Positions 34,633-43,781 are shown, numbered from the stretch's first letter. The stretch is 64,000 nucleotides of DNA from Cyclobacterium marinum DSM 745 (GCF_000222485.1 NC_015914.1:1984001-2048000); one strand, 5' to 3'. Numbers and translations are program-made. The notes: generated by a model from the letters alone, not told the origin.

Positions 34633-34833
34633 CTATTTTTTTATACCATTTACTCGTCTTTTAAACAAATACCAATAACCAATCGGAAAAATTAGGGCCT
34701 TCAGCCTCCACTGATTTTTCTCATGGAAAGAAAGCTTATCCGTTTTGCTAATCTGTCTGTAAAAAAAACTGGCCATAATCAAATGGCCCAACACCACAAT
34801 CAACAATAGACTATAAAATATCAGCTCATTCAT
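34633..34833 (-). CDS. Small membrane protein
   Basis: The 66-residue product has one membrane segment near the N-terminus (IFYSLLLIVVLGHLIMASFFY) and a second hydrophobic segment (LIFPIGYWYLF) before a basic end. The spacing W-x-L-x-A-L-x-F-P-I-G-Y resembles phospholipase D-type N-terminal membrane domains (PLDc_N). Its start overlaps the stop of the upstream ICMT-like gene by four bases, so it is translationally coupled and very probably real. Confidence 0.65.
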   Translation of the reverse strand: MNELIFYSLLLIVVLGHLIMASFFYRQISKTDKLSFHEKNQWRLKALIFPIGYWYLFKRRVNGIKK

Positions 34834-35435
34834 TTTTTAAATCGGGGAAGGATTGGTGGAACATTTCTTTGGTAATCAATATAAGCATCGCCATAAATTG
34901 CAACTAATTTTTTTTCTTCATAATAAACTCCGAGTGGGAGGTAAAGCAACAAAGCCATTAAATGAATCATTGAAGCGAAATTAGGAACATAAAGGAAATA
35001 ACCTAAGAAAATTAAAATCAAAGCTAAATACAATGGATGTCGCACATGGCTATACCAGCCACTCAGAATCAATTGCTCTTTTTCGTTTAAGTCATCATGG
35101 GCATGCCAGCCTATAAATCTTCCCAAGGAAATTCCTTTCATACTTTTGACGGCTATAATGGTGCCAAGGGTCGCCAACATATAGCCGAAATAGGTACTGG
35201 AATCTGAAGGCCAATAAACCCAGTCTGGGGCAATACTTCCTGCATAAACAAAAAGCCCCAAAAATAAGAATGTGGCCAATGTACTATAAATTAGTCGGTA
35301 CCATATATAATAAGCACCCATCCAAAGCTTGAATTTTCTTTTTATATTGAGATTTGCCAATAGGCTATGGATTACATAAAACACGATCCATCCTAGAGCT
35401 AAAGTAATATATTCCATAAAGTTTCGAATATCCAT
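34830..35435 (-). CDS. Isoprenylcysteine carboxyl methyltransferase-like membrane protein
   Basis: This polytopic membrane protein of 201 residues carries the ICMT/PEMT-type SAM-binding motif GWYSHVRHPLYLALILIFLG and the C-terminal EEKKLVAIYGDAYIDYQRNV, both typical of the family. In bacteria such proteins methylate small molecules or lipids, not prenylated proteins, so the substrate is unknown. It is coupled to the small membrane protein downstream. The start at 35435 lies 14 bases from the deoC start on the other strand, so the two promoters must overlap each other's coding sequence or the short gap. Confidence 0.85.
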   Translation of the reverse strand: MDIRNFMEYITLALGWIVFYVIHSLLANLNIKRKFKLWMGAYYIWYRLIYSTLATFLFLGLFVYAGSIAPDWVYWPSDSSTYFGYMLATLGTIIAVKSMKGISLGRFIGWHAHDDLNEKEQLILSGWYSHVRHPLYLALILIFLGYFLYVPNFASMIHLMALLLYLPLGVYYEEKKLVAIYGDAYIDYQRNVPPILPRFKK

Positions 35436-35449
35436 ATTTTGATTGACTA

Positions 35450-36115
35450 ATGAAAAATTTAAATCGATATATTGAACATACGGCTTTGCATGCTGCAGTT
35501 GACGAGCAAGGCATTCAAACTGTTTTAGACCAAGCGAAAAAATATAATTTCAGGGGCGTTTGCTTACCTCCTTTTTGGGTAAAAAAAGCCAAAAGGGAGC
35601 TATCGGATTTAGACATACAATTGGTAACCGTAGTGGGCTTTCCATTGGGCTATTCTATGACACAAACCAAAGTCTTTGAAACGAGGCAGGCCATTAAAGA
35701 TGGAGTGGATGAATTGGATGTGGTTTGGTCAATTACCGGATTTAAATCCCGCATGAACTGGCCAAAGATTGAACTTGCTCAACTGGCTAAAGTTTGTCAT
35801 GATGAAGAAAAATTACTTAAAGTAATTATTGAAACAGCTTTACTTAAGGAAGAGGAATTATCAGAAGCCTGCCATATTTGTGTAGATGCCGGAGTAGATT
35901 TTGTTAAAACTTCTACGGGATTTGCTGAGAAAGGGGCTCAAATTAAAACTATTAAACGCCTAAGAAATATTCTTCCTAGTCAAGTAGGAATCAAAGCAAG
36001 CGGAGGCATCAAGTCCCTCGAACAGGCAGAGGCAATGGTAGCTGCCGGCGCAGATAGAATTGGCAGCAGTAGCGGCCACCTTATAATGGAGGCTTGGCTG
36101 GATAAAAATCCGTAA
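35450..36115 (+). CDS. deoC: Deoxyribose-phosphate aldolase
   Basis: This class I aldolase splits 2-deoxyribose 5-phosphate to glyceraldehyde 3-phosphate and acetaldehyde. Motifs: YIEHTALHAAVDEQGIQ, VVGFPLGYS, DELDVVWSI, KVIIETALL and the Schiff-base lysine in VDFVKTSTGFAEKGA, followed by IKASGGIKS. The length of 221 is normal. Its last 35 bases overlap the end of the Na/Pi cotransporter gene on the other strand. The acetaldehyde product and the neighbouring phosphonatase-like gene may be a coincidence. Confidence 0.96.
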   Translation: MKNLNRYIEHTALHAAVDEQGIQTVLDQAKKYNFRGVCLPPFWVKKAKRELSDLDIQLVTVVGFPLGYSMTQTKVFETRQAIKDGVDELDVVWSITGFKSRMNWPKIELAQLAKVCHDEEKLLKVIIETALLKEEELSEACHICVDAGVDFVKTSTGFAEKGAQIKTIKRLRNILPSQVGIKASGGIKSLEQAEAMVAAGADRIGSSSGHLIMEAWLDKNP

Positions 36116-37283
36116 TCATCTTTACCTGCTCTCTTTTTTCACTTATTTCTTTATTTGCTGTTGGTTTACCTTCTACTTGATTAAAATAAATAAGGAAAAA
36201 TGGGATAATAAAAAAGGTAAGTAAAATATAAGCAAAACCTATGGTTTTATTTAAGGAAGTTTGTTTGCCAAACTTCTTAGCCAATTTAACAGGAATTTCT
36301 CTCAACCTAGGAAAAGGAAGAAAAATCAGGTTGCCAACCAAATTAAAAAGTACATGCACGATGGCTACACTAATGGCCGCCTCCGTTTTATACAAAGCAG
36401 CAATTACAGCAGTAATCGTGGTACCTAGATTTGCTCCCATAATAAATGGAAATACTTTCCTTAGCGCGACTTTCCCTGTGGCAACTGCTGTAACCATCAG
36501 CGAAGTGGTCACGGTACTCGATTGAACTGCCGCTGTAAAAAAGACTCCATAGGCAAAAGACCTGTAGGGATAATTAAATATATGTTTTTTAATTTTCTTA
36601 AAGTTGGGAGTGATCAATGACTTGTAAGCTAGAGATGAAAGGATTTTAATGGACCCAATCATCAACAAAATGCCGGCAACCAATGCCAACAATGGCCATA
36701 CTAAAAATGAATAAAGTTCATAACTCAGGGGTCTAAGGAAAAAACCATTCAACCCAATACCTTCCATACTAGTTCTTTCTTCCCATACAAACCAATGGGT
36801 CAGCCAGGCAGCCAGTTGACTAAGAACTCCAAAATATACTTCCAAGGGAAGCAAAATTATAACAGTAATGATATTAAAGATATCATGCAATACTCCGGCG
36901 GAAAGAGCTTTGCGAAAAGTTTTTCTTTTCAACACATATCCAAAAGCAACCAAGGTACTGGTTAAGGTGGTGCCGATATTGGCTCCCATGATTACAGGGA
37001 CTGCCTGTGCGAGACTAAGATTTCCCGAAGCCACCAATACCACCACCATAGCAGAAATGGTGGAGCTGGACTGGATCAAGGCAGTGGTAAGCAAGCCAAT
37101 AAAAAGTCCTACAAAAGGGTTACTTGTGGCAGTGAATAAAGCATTGGCAGCTTCATTATTTAATTCAGTTAATGAAAAGGTTAAAAAATCAATGGAAAAC
37201 ATGAAAATCAGCAAGCCCACAATTATAGTGGCCACTGTAATCAGGTTTTTCATAAAAGGGTTGGCTTCAAACGCTTTTGTCAT
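36081..37283 (-). CDS. Na/Pi cotransporter family protein
   Basis: The protein is an inner-membrane Na+-dependent phosphate transporter of the NptA/PNaS type (400 residues). It has the inverted repeat with two QSSS/T motifs: TTALIQSSSTISAMVVV and FTAAVQSSTVTTSLMVTAVA, each followed by a MGANIGTT/MGANLGTT loop. There is no PhoU-like C-terminal domain. It converges on deoC with a 35-base overlap. Together with the PiT-like protein and the phosphonate genes it forms a local phosphorus-acquisition group. Confidence 0.93.
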   Translation of the reverse strand: MTKAFEANPFMKNLITVATIIVGLLIFMFSIDFLTFSLTELNNEAANALFTATSNPFVGLFIGLLTTALIQSSSTISAMVVVLVASGNLSLAQAVPVIMGANIGTTLTSTLVAFGYVLKRKTFRKALSAGVLHDIFNIITVIILLPLEVYFGVLSQLAAWLTHWFVWEERTSMEGIGLNGFFLRPLSYELYSFLVWPLLALVAGILLMIGSIKILSSLAYKSLITPNFKKIKKHIFNYPYRSFAYGVFFTAAVQSSTVTTSLMVTAVATGKVALRKVFPFIMGANLGTTITAVIAALYKTEAAISVAIVHVLFNLVGNLIFLPFPRLREIPVKLAKKFGKQTSLNKTIGFAYILLTFFIIPFFLIYFNQVEGKPTANKEISEKREQVKMITDFYPAKPPL

Positions 37284-37597
37284 TCAGTAGTGGCTGTAGA
37301 TTTTGCAAAGAATATAATTACAAAATACGGATAGAGTAAAGAGAATTACACGCTTTTTAAGTAAAACTTCTGTTAATATTGGAAAACAACAACTTAGAGC
37401 GAAATAATACATTAAAAATACCCCTTGTAGCTCAATAGGAAATAAAATATTTATATTTTTGAAAAAATACTTTTCTTCAATTTCCTATACAGGGTTCAAC
37501 TTTACCATAAATTAATTCGGGACTTAACAATTCGGTAACATTATCCTTAATATTTCTTGTTTAATTTGCACCCGTATTTCAAAGCCGACAACTGCTT
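37284..37597. other. Divergent intergenic region, 314 bp
   Basis: The region lies between the Na/Pi cotransporter (minus) and the PiT-like gene (plus), so it must hold both promoters. No full promoter match is clear; TTAATTTG at about 37561-37568 is a one-off match to the -7 box. A tRNA D-arm-like string near 37426-37440 has no further tRNA structure. Confidence 0.35.
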
Positions 37598-38728
37598 ATG
37601 GCCAAACTTAAAGATCAAAACATCAACCAGGACGCACTATCAAAGGCGGCCTATTCCCTTTTTGATTTCACAAAAAAGGAAAAATCTTTCCTTTTGATCA
37701 TCTGCATTTTGGTATCCATTGCAGGAATCATTACTCCTTACACTTACGCAGCCATGTGGTTTGGCTTTGCTTTGGCTGCATATTCTGCCATTGCCAATGA
37801 CAGTATCCAAACCATTGGGACATTTATAGCCTCCAACCAGAAACAAAAATGGTATTTCTTGTGGTTGTTTATGGGTTTAATATTTGTTGGAACTGTCACC
37901 TTTAGCTGGTTTTATTACAATGGGGATGTAAGTTATCAACGCTTAAGAGTAGATGGTCTTGACAAAGCGCCGGAAAGTTTTGTATTCCTTCAAATTGCTG
38001 CTCCCATTGTTTTATTGGTGATGACGCGTCTAAGAATGCCTGTTTCCACAACTTTCCTTTTGCTCAATGTATTTACCTATAAAGCCGGCACCATTATAGG
38101 AGTGATGCAAAAAAGCTTTGTGGGTTATTTTGTAGCCTTTTTCTTGGCCATTATAGTTTGGTATGTATTGGAGAAATTTGTTACCAATTATCTAAAAGGA
38201 AAACCCAGCAAATTTTGGTATCCATTACAATGGATTACTTCGGGTAGTCTCTGGGCGGTATGGATCATGCAAGATGCTGCAAATATTGCCGTATTCCTTC
38301 CTCGAGAGTTAAATGCCTGGGAATTTTCCGCCTATACTGGGTTTGTATTTTTAGGACTTGGTGTTCTCTTTTATATGAAAGGAGATAAAATTCAAGGAAT
38401 TGTCAATGAGAAAACCAGGGTTACAGACGTAAGGGCTGCTACCATAGTGGATTTCGTTTATGCAATTATTCTTTTTTACTTCAAAGCTTACAGTCAAATG
38501 CCAATGAGTACCACTTGGGTATTTATAGGTTTACTTGGTGGTAGGGAATTGTCCATTGCCTTAGCGAAATCAAAAAAACTTAAAAAGCGCAAAGCAAGAT
38601 TGGTACGGGCATACCGAATGGCCTCCAATGACCTTTTAAAGGCAGGCATAGGTTTAATTGTCTCACTTCTTTTGGCCTTAATTATCAATGAAGGCATAAG
38701 GAAAGAAGTATTTGGCTATATTTTTTAA
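37598..38728 (+). CDS. Divergent PiT-like inorganic phosphate transporter homologue
   Basis: This polytopic protein of 376 residues looks like a distant member of the PiT family. PiT proteins have a duplicated signature with an ND motif and a PxSTT motif in each half. Here the first half has IANDSIQTIGTFIAS (about residue 65) and RMPVSTTFLLLN (about 146); the second half has QDAANIAVFLPR (about 225) and QMPMSTTWVFIGLLGGREL (about 300). In the second half Asn-Asp has become Gln-Asp. About ten membrane segments are predicted. The Na/Pi cotransporter gene is divergent from it. Phosphate transport is inference; another anion is possible. Confidence 0.65.
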   Translation: MAKLKDQNINQDALSKAAYSLFDFTKKEKSFLLIICILVSIAGIITPYTYAAMWFGFALAAYSAIANDSIQTIGTFIASNQKQKWYFLWLFMGLIFVGTVTFSWFYYNGDVSYQRLRVDGLDKAPESFVFLQIAAPIVLLVMTRLRMPVSTTFLLLNVFTYKAGTIIGVMQKSFVGYFVAFFLAIIVWYVLEKFVTNYLKGKPSKFWYPLQWITSGSLWAVWIMQDAANIAVFLPRELNAWEFSAYTGFVFLGLGVLFYMKGDKIQGIVNEKTRVTDVRAATIVDFVYAIILFYFKAYSQMPMSTTWVFIGLLGGRELSIALAKSKKLKKRKARLVRAYRMASNDLLKAGIGLIVSLLLALIINEGIRKEVFGYIF

Positions 38729-38738
38729 TCCGGTAGCA

Positions 38739-39182
38739 TTGGAAATATTCACCGACGAATACTGGATGAACGAAGCCCTAAAACAGGCAAGAATGGCCGC
38801 TGAAGAGGGTGAAATACCCGTAGGAGCAGTAATCGTTGTAAATAATCGTGCCATTGCCAGAGCTTACAATCAATCTGAAAAGCTTACGGATGTAACTGCC
38901 CATGCAGAAATATTGGCCATCACTGCAGCATCAAATGCCTTAGGAGCCAAATACCTGACCGAATGTAAAATGTACGTTACTTTGGAACCCTGTATCATGT
39001 GTGCAGGGGCTTGCTTCTGGGCCCAATTGGGAGAGCTGCATTTTGCGGCCTCAGACCCTAAACGAGGTTATTCTAATACAGATCCTGGCATTGTTCATCC
39101 AAAAACCAAGGTTTTCCAAGGACCATTTCAAGAAGAATCCACAAAATTGATCCAAACTTTTTTTAAAAATCTAAGAAATTAA
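38739..39182 (+). CDS. tadA: tRNA-specific adenosine deaminase-type enzyme
   Basis: This zinc deaminase converts adenosine 34 to inosine in tRNA-Arg(ACG). The zinc site is complete: the HAE motif in VTAHAEILAI and PCxxC in LEPCIMCAGACFWAQL. The C-terminal part (RGYSNTDPGIVHPKTKV) fits TadA-like proteins. No ATG lies at the right place; I chose TTG at 38739, giving (M)EIFTDEYWMNEALKQA, because that start matches the usual family N-terminus. TTG at 38712 and ATG at 38766 are alternatives. It may also be a guanine deaminase-like paralogue. Confidence 0.88.
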   Translation: MEIFTDEYWMNEALKQARMAAEEGEIPVGAVIVVNNRAIARAYNQSEKLTDVTAHAEILAITAASNALGAKYLTECKMYVTLEPCIMCAGACFWAQLGELHFAASDPKRGYSNTDPGIVHPKTKVFQGPFQEESTKLIQTFFKNLRN

Positions 39183-39216
39183 AGATTCAAAGGAATAATA
39201 GAACCATTTTTGGAGA

Positions 39217-39267
39217 TTGATGGTTTATAGATTAGGTTTTTTAATAAGACGAACCTACAACCATCAA
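39217..39267 (+). promoter_or_regulatory. Hairpin in the sodA leader
   Basis: TTGATGGTT (39217-39225) pairs with AACCATCAA (39259-39267), and inside it AGGTT (39234-39238) pairs with AACCT (39252-39256). No T-run follows, so it is not a normal terminator of tadA. It ends 33 bases before the sodA ATG and may be a 5'-UTR structure or an operator dyad. Confidence 0.45.
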
Positions 39268-39300
39268 CGAAAACATTGTATAACCTAAAAAAGAAAAAAA

Positions 39301-39906
39301 ATGGCTTTTGAACTTCCCAGCTTACCTTACGAAACAAATGCATTAGAACCGAATATTGATGCCAAAACCATGGAAATTCACCATGGCAAACATCATAACG
39401 CTTATGTAACCAAATTAAATGATGCGATCAAAGGCACTGACCTTGAATCTAAAAGCATAGAAGAGCTGATGGAAAATGTTTCTTCTGCTCCTGCAGGAGT
39501 AAGAAACAATGGCGGTGGACACTATAACCACTCTCTTTTCTGGACCATCCTTTCTCCTAATGGAGGTGGTGCACCTTCTGGTGACTTGGCCGCTGCAATT
39601 GATGCAAAATTTGGTTCTTTTGATAAATTTAAAGAAGAATTTGCTAACGCTGCCGCTACCAGATTTGGATCAGGTTGGGCTTGGTTAAGTGTGAGTAACG
39701 GTGAATTGGTCGTTAGTTCTACTCCTAACCAAGACAATCCGGTTATGGATATTGCGGAAACCAAAGGAACTCCAATTCTTGGATTAGATGTTTGGGAACA
39801 CGCGTATTACCTAAACTACCAAAACAGAAGACCTGATTATATTTCAGCATTTTGGAATGTTGTTAATTGGGATGAGGTAGCCAAAAGATATGCTGCAGCC
39901 AAATAA
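39301..39906 (+). CDS. sodA: Fe/Mn superoxide dismutase
   Basis: The enzyme dismutates superoxide in the cytoplasm. The metal ligands are visible: the first His in [13 protein letters not shown], the second in [13 protein letters not shown], and Asp plus His in [21 protein letters not shown]. The metal (Fe, Mn or either) cannot be fixed from the sequence by eye. The length of 201 is normal. An intrinsic terminator follows, so it is monocistronic. Confidence 0.97.
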   Translation: MAFELPSLPYETNALEPNIDAKTMEIHHGKHHNAYVTKLNDAIKGTDLESKSIEELMENVSSAPAGVRNNGGGHYNHSLFWTILSPNGGGAPSGDLAAAIDAKFGSFDKFKEEFANAAATRFGSGWAWLSVSNGELVVSSTPNQDNPVMDIAETKGTPILGLDVWEHAYYLNYQNRRPDYISAFWNVVNWDEVAKRYAAAK

Positions 39907-39929
39907 TATTAGTTTTTAAAGATTTGATT

Positions 39930-39962
39930 AAGCCTCCTTTGTATTGCATTGGAGGCTTTTTT
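39930..39962 (+). terminator. Terminator after sodA
   Basis: AAGCCTCC (39930-39937) pairs with GGAGGCTT (39951-39958) around a 13-base loop and is followed by a run of T. Confidence 0.85.
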
Positions 39963-40116
39963 GTATCCAAAGCGAACATCAAAAGTGTCCGATTTTGAAA
40001 CAGTCCCTCTCACCTAAAAAGGTGTAAAACAGCCTTAAAACATCTTTAAACCCTATTTTTTGGTTTTGGCACCCTTTTCCCTTTGGATTGATCGAAACAA
40101 TTCAAGATTGGAAACC

Positions 40117-42549
40117 ATGTACTTTACCAAATTAATTTTTACTGTCTCTTTTTTCTTCTTACTTGGCCTAAGTCATCTGGCCGCCCAACAAACTACCGTT
40201 TATAAAGTCATTGGGTCGGTTTTGGATAGTGAAGAACAACCGATACCCTTTGTCAATGTAGTTTTACTTGATATAAATAGTCAAGAGCTAATTACCGGCA
40301 CCATCACCAATGATGCAGGGGAATTTGTGATTCAGTCTGACCGAGGTGATAAACTCCAACTTAAAATTTCCACTCTGGGGCATAAGGATTTTGTCAGCGA
40401 GGAATTCCAAATTGAGGGAGAAATAAAAAATTTCGGAAAGATAAAATTAAAAACCGATATGGCATCCTTGGATGAGGTAGAGGTTAGAGCTGCTCGTCCA
40501 AATGTATTGATACAGGCAGACAAAACTGTGGTGAATATCGAAGGGACAGCTATGGCAGAAGGAAACAATGCTTTAGATGTAGTAGGACGCTCTCCCGGGG
40601 TATATGTGGATGCAGACGGCAATATCAACCTTAATGGAAAATCCGGTGTTATGGTACTTTTGGACGACCGGCAAACTTATATGTCAGCAAAAGATTTGGC
40701 AGATTTCTTAAGAGCCATGCCCGCAGACAATATCCAAAGCATCGAGGTTATCAACAACCCACCAGCCAAATATGATGCCGAAGGAGCTGCAGGACTAATC
40801 AATTTGGTACTGAAAAAAAACACCTACAATGGAGTCAATGGCAACTTACACATAGGACACCAATACAATGGCATCCATACCCCTTCCGTAGGAGGAACTA
40901 TCAATTTCAAAAAAAATAAATGGACTTCTAATGTAAGTTTAAATTATAATCAATGGGGAAGAAAAATGGAACTGGACCTTCTGAGAAGATTTCAAGTGGA
41001 AGATGGTCTCTCTATTTTTGATCAGAAGGCCAGAATGAGTCTAATCACCAAAAATTTATTCTTTTCGGGGGGAACAGATTATCAAATCAATGAAATGCAT
41101 AGCCTGGGAATAAATCTACAAGCCTCCACGCAAAATGGAGATGATGGTGGAAACTCTTTCACCACAATTACTAACCCTCAAAGTACAGCAATTAACTATA
41201 TCAATGCCCTAAACGATTCTGAGTTTGAGAATACCCGAATATTTGGAAATTTTCATTATATCGGAAAGTTTGACACTTTGGGAACCAAGCTTACCGCTGA
41301 TTTCGATTATTCAAATATGGATGCCAGTAGTCTTATACTCCTGAACAATAGCTACTGGATAAATGATGATAAAGCCAATGAAGCCCTCAATAGTGTCAAG
41401 ACAGGCAATGACATGGTCTATTCCATTTATACAGCCAAAACGGACTTTACCAAACCAATGGGTGAAAACAAAAGCTTGGAACTAGGGCTCAAAGGTAGCT
41501 GGGTAAAGTCAGACAATCTTTTAGACATAACGAAAAGAGAGGAGGAAGGCCCCTATCTTCCGGATGGCAACAGCAATCATTTTATTTACAAAGAAAATGT
41601 ATTGGCCGCATATGCTTCGTACAAAGCTCCTTTGGGAAAAAAACTGGAATATCAAGCAGGACTCCGAGCTGAATATGCCAATATTGAGGGCAATTCAGTA
41701 ACCTCAAACCAAGTAAATACTCAGGAATACCTCAACTTTTTTCCAAGTGTATACCTCCAACATAAACTAAATGACGATTACCAAATCGTTTACAATGTAA
41801 ATCGAAGGATCACAAGACCCCATTACCGACAGCTCAATCCTTTTGTATTCTATATAGATCCGTTAACAACAGAGGAGGGCAACCCTAATCTAAAACCACA
41901 GTATGCCAATAATTTTGAAATGAACCATATTTACAAAGGTTCCTACCAGTTAGCATTGACTTTTTCTCAAACAGAAAATGCTTTCGGCCAAATATTGATT
42001 CAGGATGACGAAGAGCGTACAACCCTTATACAAATGCAAAACCTTGACCGTACCCAAAACTTAGGGCTTCGGGCCACCATACCTGTAGAATTTGCTCAAT
42101 GGTACAGCACCAGTAATATGCTACAATTCAATGGAAACACCTTTCAATCTCAAATAGGAGAAGACCTGCTAGATGTGAAACAATTTTCATTTATGGCAAG
42201 GAGTCAACATAATATTACTTTACCCAAAGGTTTTAAACTGGAATTGGTAGGTATTTATAGAAGTCCTTTTCAGGATGGACAGCTTAAAATTGATGGCATG
42301 AGTTGGTTAGATGCCGGACTAACAAAAACCTTTAAAGACGAAAAATTAAGTCTCACAATTAACGGTTCAGATATCTTCCGAACGATGAAGTTTACAGGAG
42401 ACATTAATTTTCACAAAATCAATACCGATGTCAGACAATACAATAGCATGCAAAGTGTACGTTTTACAGTGCGATGGAAGTTTAATAAAGGAGAAATGTT
42501 CAATGTATCCCAACGAAGTGGCAGTACCGAAGAAAGAAATAGATTGTAA
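40117..42549 (+). CDS. TonB-dependent receptor, outer-membrane beta-barrel family
   Basis: ATG at 40117 begins a signal peptide (MYFTKLIFTVSFFFLLGLSH). It is followed by a CarboxypepD_reg-like Ig domain (VIGSVLDSEEQPIPFVNVVL), a plug-like region (DVVGRSPGVYVDADGNINLN and IQSIEVINNPPAKYDAEGA) and a large barrel of the OMP_b-brl_3 type (NRRITRPHYRQLNPFVFY, TEEGNPNLKPQYANNFE). It is 810 residues long from this start. This receptor class is common in Bacteroidota; no SusD partner is adjacent, so it is not a classical glycan-uptake pair. Ligand unknown. The upstream in-frame extension to 40060 is unlikely to be translated. Confidence 0.92.
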   Translation: MYFTKLIFTVSFFFLLGLSHLAAQQTTVYKVIGSVLDSEEQPIPFVNVVLLDINSQELITGTITNDAGEFVIQSDRGDKLQLKISTLGHKDFVSEEFQIEGEIKNFGKIKLKTDMASLDEVEVRAARPNVLIQADKTVVNIEGTAMAEGNNALDVVGRSPGVYVDADGNINLNGKSGVMVLLDDRQTYMSAKDLADFLRAMPADNIQSIEVINNPPAKYDAEGAAGLINLVLKKNTYNGVNGNLHIGHQYNGIHTPSVGGTINFKKNKWTSNVSLNYNQWGRKMELDLLRRFQVEDGLSIFDQKARMSLITKNLFFSGGTDYQINEMHSLGINLQASTQNGDDGGNSFTTITNPQSTAINYINALNDSEFENTRIFGNFHYIGKFDTLGTKLTADFDYSNMDASSLILLNNSYWINDDKANEALNSVKTGNDMVYSIYTAKTDFTKPMGENKSLELGLKGSWVKSDNLLDITKREEEGPYLPDGNSNHFIYKENVLAAYASYKAPLGKKLEYQAGLRAEYANIEGNSVTSNQVNTQEYLNFFPSVYLQHKLNDDYQIVYNVNRRITRPHYRQLNPFVFYIDPLTTEEGNPNLKPQYANNFEMNHIYKGSYQLALTFSQTENAFGQILIQDDEERTTLIQMQNLDRTQNLGLRATIPVEFAQWYSTSNMLQFNGNTFQSQIGEDLLDVKQFSFMARSQHNITLPKGFKLELVGIYRSPFQDGQLKIDGMSWLDAGLTKTFKDEKLSLTINGSDIFRTMKFTGDINFHKINTDVRQYNSMQSVRFTVRWKFNKGEMFNVSQRSGSTEERNRL

Positions 42550-42582
42550 TAGTAATGATTAGGTTTTTTATAATGGTAAAAG

Positions 42583-42606
42583 CAACATCCTCTGGATGTT
42601 GTTTTT
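42583..42606 (+). terminator. Terminator after the TonB-dependent receptor
   Basis: CAACATCC (42583-42590) pairs with GGATGTTG (42594-42601) around a three-base loop, followed by five T. Confidence 0.9.
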
Positions 42607-42746
42607 GTTTATACCTACACCAAATAAACTAATCTTAATATTCAACACCAGCAACAGAAATCCCCACCAAATCACTCATTGGTCTTCCAATTTTTAAATC
42701 AATCGGTCATTACCGAAATCAACTTTAAATGAATATCGGTAAATAC

Positions 42747-43211
42747 CTACTGAAAATGATAAAGGAAAATTAACTGGGCAGCCAATGCAGGCTTTTTCTC
42801 ACCTTTGATTTCGATTTTCACCTTCATTTCTGTTTTTATGGTTCCTCTCAGGTCACTGATGTTGGCTAAGGTCGCGTGCATTCGGATCTCATCATTTACC
42901 TTAACAGGGTTGGCAAACCTTAAATTTTCAATGCCATAGTTGACCATCATTTTAAGATTATTCACCTGTACGATCTGGTTCCAAAGAAAAGGCACCAATG
43001 ACAAGGTAAGGTAACCATGGGCAATCGTTCCTCCAAAAGCACCCTCAGCTTTGGCTTTTTCAGGATCGGTATGTATCCATTGGTGGTCTATGGTGGCATC
43101 TGCAAAGAGATTGATTTGGTCTTGTGTTACTTGGTGGTATTCAGACACACCCAACTCTTTCCCTATATAATCTTGAAAATCTTCAAAGCTATTAATAATC
43201 AGTTTACTCAT
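42747..43211 (-). CDS. MaoC-family (R)-specific enoyl-CoA hydratase
   Basis: The 154-residue hot-dog protein has the hydratase 2 motif: ADATIDHQWIHTDPEKA, with catalytic Asp and His, then GGTIAHGYLTLSL. It is expected to hydrate enoyl-CoA thioesters in the cytoplasm, in fatty-acid or similar pathways. The family's length is typical. It is a single gene on this strand with no pathway partners nearby. Confidence 0.92.
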   Translation of the reverse strand: MSKLIINSFEDFQDYIGKELGVSEYHQVTQDQINLFADATIDHQWIHTDPEKAKAEGAFGGTIAHGYLTLSLVPFLWNQIVQVNNLKMMVNYGIENLRFANPVKVNDEIRMHATLANISDLRGTIKTEMKVKIEIKGEKKPALAAQLIFLYHFQ

Positions 43212-43298
43212 ATATTTTTAGGTTTTAAAAAATGAAATTATTAAAACCAAGCGGATAATAAAACAAAAAATTAAAGAAAACTAAATTACTTATAATTC

Positions 43299-43781
43299 TT
43301 AACCCACCTGACGGGTTCTCTTTTTGTAATATAAAAAGCCCAAAACCATGCTGCTAACAAAAAATATAAGGGTAGTCCATTCATAGGTTCGCTTCTCCTT
43401 CAATCCGGATTGGATTTTTTCATCCTTGAGATTCAAGGCCCTTTTTAGCTTGACAATATCCTCTTCAGCTTTTTGCGCAATAAACTTATAATCTTCTTTT
43501 TCGTAGCCTATCTCCGTGGTTTCTATGTCCTTCAACATCTCCAGCTCTTTGATAATTTGATTATCCTTATTTAGAATTCGAATCAACCATTCATTGGTGG
43601 CAGTCATGTCCTTTTTTGTCCGGTTACCGAATAGCCCAGATTTTTGTGATTCAGAGGCTTGCCATTGCTGATGCAATTGCTCCCTTTCAGTAATTAATTT
43701 TTTGAGCCGTTCTTGTCCACTAGCCTCCATTGGCAAAGTAATTAGCCAAATAATAAATCCTAAAAAGTATGCCGTTTTCAT
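43299..43781 (-). CDS. Exported coiled-coil protein with C-terminal membrane anchor
   Basis: The family is not recognised. The protein has a signal peptide (MKTAYFLGFIIWLITLPMEA), a central charged coiled coil (LKKLITEREQLHQQWQASES... and IAQKAEEDIVKLKRALNLKD), and a C-terminal membrane helix (WTTLIFFVSSMVLGFLYYKK) with a basic end. This gives a periplasmic coiled coil tethered to the inner membrane with a cytoplasmic Lys/Arg-rich tip. It stands 88 bases from the MaoC gene on the same strand. Confidence 0.65.
   Translation of the reverse strand: MKTAYFLGFIIWLITLPMEASGQERLKKLITEREQLHQQWQASESQKSGLFGNRTKKDMTATNEWLIRILNKDNQIIKELEMLKDIETTEIGYEKEDYKFIAQKAEEDIVKLKRALNLKDEKIQSGLKEKRTYEWTTLIFFVSSMVLGFLYYKKRTRQVG

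Noticed and set aside
37426-37445. tRNA D-arm-like string (TGTAGCTCAATAGG)
   Set aside because: No anticodon arm, T arm or acceptor stem follows in the next 80 bases, and there is no integrase nearby to make it an attachment site.
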